Shown here: positions 13,406 to 14,496 of the stretch, piece after piece
How positions within the stretch are numbered: position 1 is the first letter of the stretch
Layout of the letters: each line of letters opens with the position of its first letter
Assembly: GCA_023228645.1 (NCBI GenBank)
Contig: JALOAT010000074.1
Coordinates: 1 to 14,496 of the forward strand
Length of the DNA: 14,496 nucleotides
Direction: 5' to 3'
Source: Gammaproteobacteria bacterium
GTDB lineage: Bacteria; Pseudomonadota; Gammaproteobacteria; Thiohalomonadales; Thiohalomonadaceae
Position numbers and translations under genes: made by a program
The notes under the pieces: generated by a model
What the model was told of the DNA's origin: nothing
The model's database searches: none
Seen by the model: the letters and a program-made list of their open reading frames with translations, nothing else

Positions 13406-14443
13406 TTAGAACTTGACCACGAGCCCGGCAGTGAGGATCTGCGCGTCGTCGTCGACAGCAGAACCAACTTCCACATCGACGTTGCCGTAGGCCACGTATG
13501 CGCTGCTGGTCTTGCTGAAGTTGTGAGCCACGCCCACCGCCATCACGGTAACTTCCGCATTGCTCTTGTCCAGCTCGCCCACACCGTATTCAGCAATTAC
13601 CGCATTGTTGCCGCCGACCGGAATCGCGGCGTTGATCAGCCATGCGTCGTAATCGTCATCAGCCTGAGCAAGGCCACGAATCGTAGCGTTGTTGTGCTCA
13701 ACGTCAGACGCGGTTTCGTACACGAAACCGATCTTTGCAACGCCGGCGTCATAGCCCACACCAACGCGGGTACCGCTCTGGCCCTTCGCGCCGCCGCCCG
13801 CAGCCTCGTCTTCGAAGCTTTCATGCGCAACAGCTACGAACAACGGACCGGCATTGTACTGAACAGCCACCGAAATGGCGTCAGCAGCATTGGCGTCGTC
13901 ACCGCTTGCATCTGCTGCCTCGGCGGCCACGATCGCGGCCTGGAAAGACAGACCGTTGAAATCCGGCGACAGGTAGGCGATTGCGTTATTGGCACGGTTC
14001 TCAAGCTGGGTCGCGCCGATCACGGCATTGTAGTCAGCGGCCGTATCAGAGAAGACATCGAGCTTGCCCGTCGACATCTTGTAGGGCGTGTCGTGACGAC
14101 CGATGGCAACCGTGCCGAAGCCGCCCGCCAGACCGACGATCTGGTTACGGGACTTGATGTTCTGCCCCGCACCGTCGTTGTCGTCCATATCGACTTCCCA
14201 TTCAAGCTGAGCGATGGCCTTCAGACCGCCACCCAGATCCTCAGCGGCCTTTACACCGACGCGCGAAGCGCGGCTTGTTACGGCCACGGATTGCTCGCCA
14301 GCAGTACCGAACACCGCGCCGGCCAGGTCGCCGCTGGTGTTGTCCACAGAAACATGCGCCAGACCATAAACGGTCACTTCGGCCATCGCGGCAGGAGCGG
14401 CAACGACGCCGGCAACGGCCAGAGCAAGCAGAGTCTTCTTCAT
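13406..14443 (-). CDS. Outer-membrane general porin (Gram-negative porin family)
   Basis: A 345-residue beta-barrel porin forming diffusion channels, probably trimers, in the outer membrane. The signal peptide MKKTLLALAVAGVVAAPAAM ends at Ala21 and is followed by EVTVYGLAHVSVDN, the typical first strand. Other family segments are SRVGVKAAEDLGGGLKAIAQ with LEWEVD, NQIVGLAGGFGTVAIGRHDT and the following PYKMSTGKLDVFSD region (constriction loop). The chain ends in a C-terminal phenylalanine (GLVVKF), the sorting signal for the BAM complex. The ATG at 14443 follows AGGAG at nine bases. Codon use appears less GC-extreme than that of its neighbours, as often seen for highly expressed genes (by eye). 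It is a single gene with its own terminator; only 53 nt upstream are in the window, so its promoter cannot be judged. Substrate preference is unknown. Confidence 0.95.
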   Translation of the reverse strand: MKKTLLALAVAGVVAAPAAMAEVTVYGLAHVSVDNTSGDLAGAVFGTAGEQSVAVTSRASRVGVKAAEDLGGGLKAIAQLEWEVDMDDNDGAGQNIKSRNQIVGLAGGFGTVAIGRHDTPYKMSTGKLDVFSDTAADYNAVIGATQLENRANNAIAYLSPDFNGLSFQAAIVAAEAADASGDDANAADAISVAVQYNAGPLFVAVAHESFEDEAAGGGAKGQSGTRVGVGYDAGVAKIGFVYETASDVEHNNATIRGLAQADDDYDAWLINAAIPVGGNNAVIAEYGVGELDKSNAEVTVMAVGVAHNFSKTSSAYVAYGNVDVEVGSAVDDDAQILTAGLVVKF

Positions 14444-14496
14444 TTATTCCGTCTCCTCGTTGAAATGTTTTCTTGGTCTCGGATTGTTGCTTCCAA

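Overview
The window looks like a piece of chromosome from a high-GC, Gram-negative, aerobic gammaproteobacterium. The evidence is a trimeric outer-membrane porin, ubiquinone hydroxylases of the UbiH/UbiI type, a two-subunit (GcvPA-type) glycine dehydrogenase and REP-like intergenic palindromes. An Ectothiorhodospiraceae/Chromatiales-like host is my inference; no rRNA or tRNA is present to fix it.

Layout. Almost everything is on the minus strand and is transcribed from right to left. From the right edge: a porin with its own terminator (13350-14443); a small plus-strand secreted EF-hand protein with a clear promoter (12897-13299); a gene-poor stretch (about 11722-12984) holding a decayed toxin-antitoxin locus, a MITE-like element and several palindromic repeats; ubiH and ubiI; a CPA1-type Na+/H+ antiporter; the ferric-iron ABC transporter operon fbpA-fbpB-fbpC with a Fur-like operator over its promoter; then lipA-gcvT-gcvH-gcvPA, cut by the left edge.

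How the genes work together. GcvT, GcvH and GcvPA are parts of the glycine cleavage system. GcvH must carry a lipoyl group, and lipoyl synthase (LipA, an iron-sulfur radical SAM enzyme) lies just upstream in the same direction. The iron importer lies next upstream of that. UbiH and UbiI are successive flavin hydroxylases of ubiquinone synthesis.

Most notable non-coding structure. Three intercistronic gaps (gcvH/gcvPA, lipA/gcvT, ubiH/ubiI) are each almost filled by the same architecture: two inverted 27-29 nt arms, each made of three 9-nt units of the type RACACGGGG, around an unrelated spacer of 75-91 nt. A fourth element upstream of ubiH has the same 9-nt-unit design with a different unit sequence (AACGCAGAG type). 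Separately, an ~85-bp double-palindrome REP occurs twice in inverted orientation on either side of fbpABC. The toxin-antitoxin relic reads as a ribbon-helix-helix antitoxin fused by deletion to the C-terminal half of a ParE/RelE-like toxin, with frame lesions and a nonsense codon. All family assignments are from reading the translated sequence; no database search was run.
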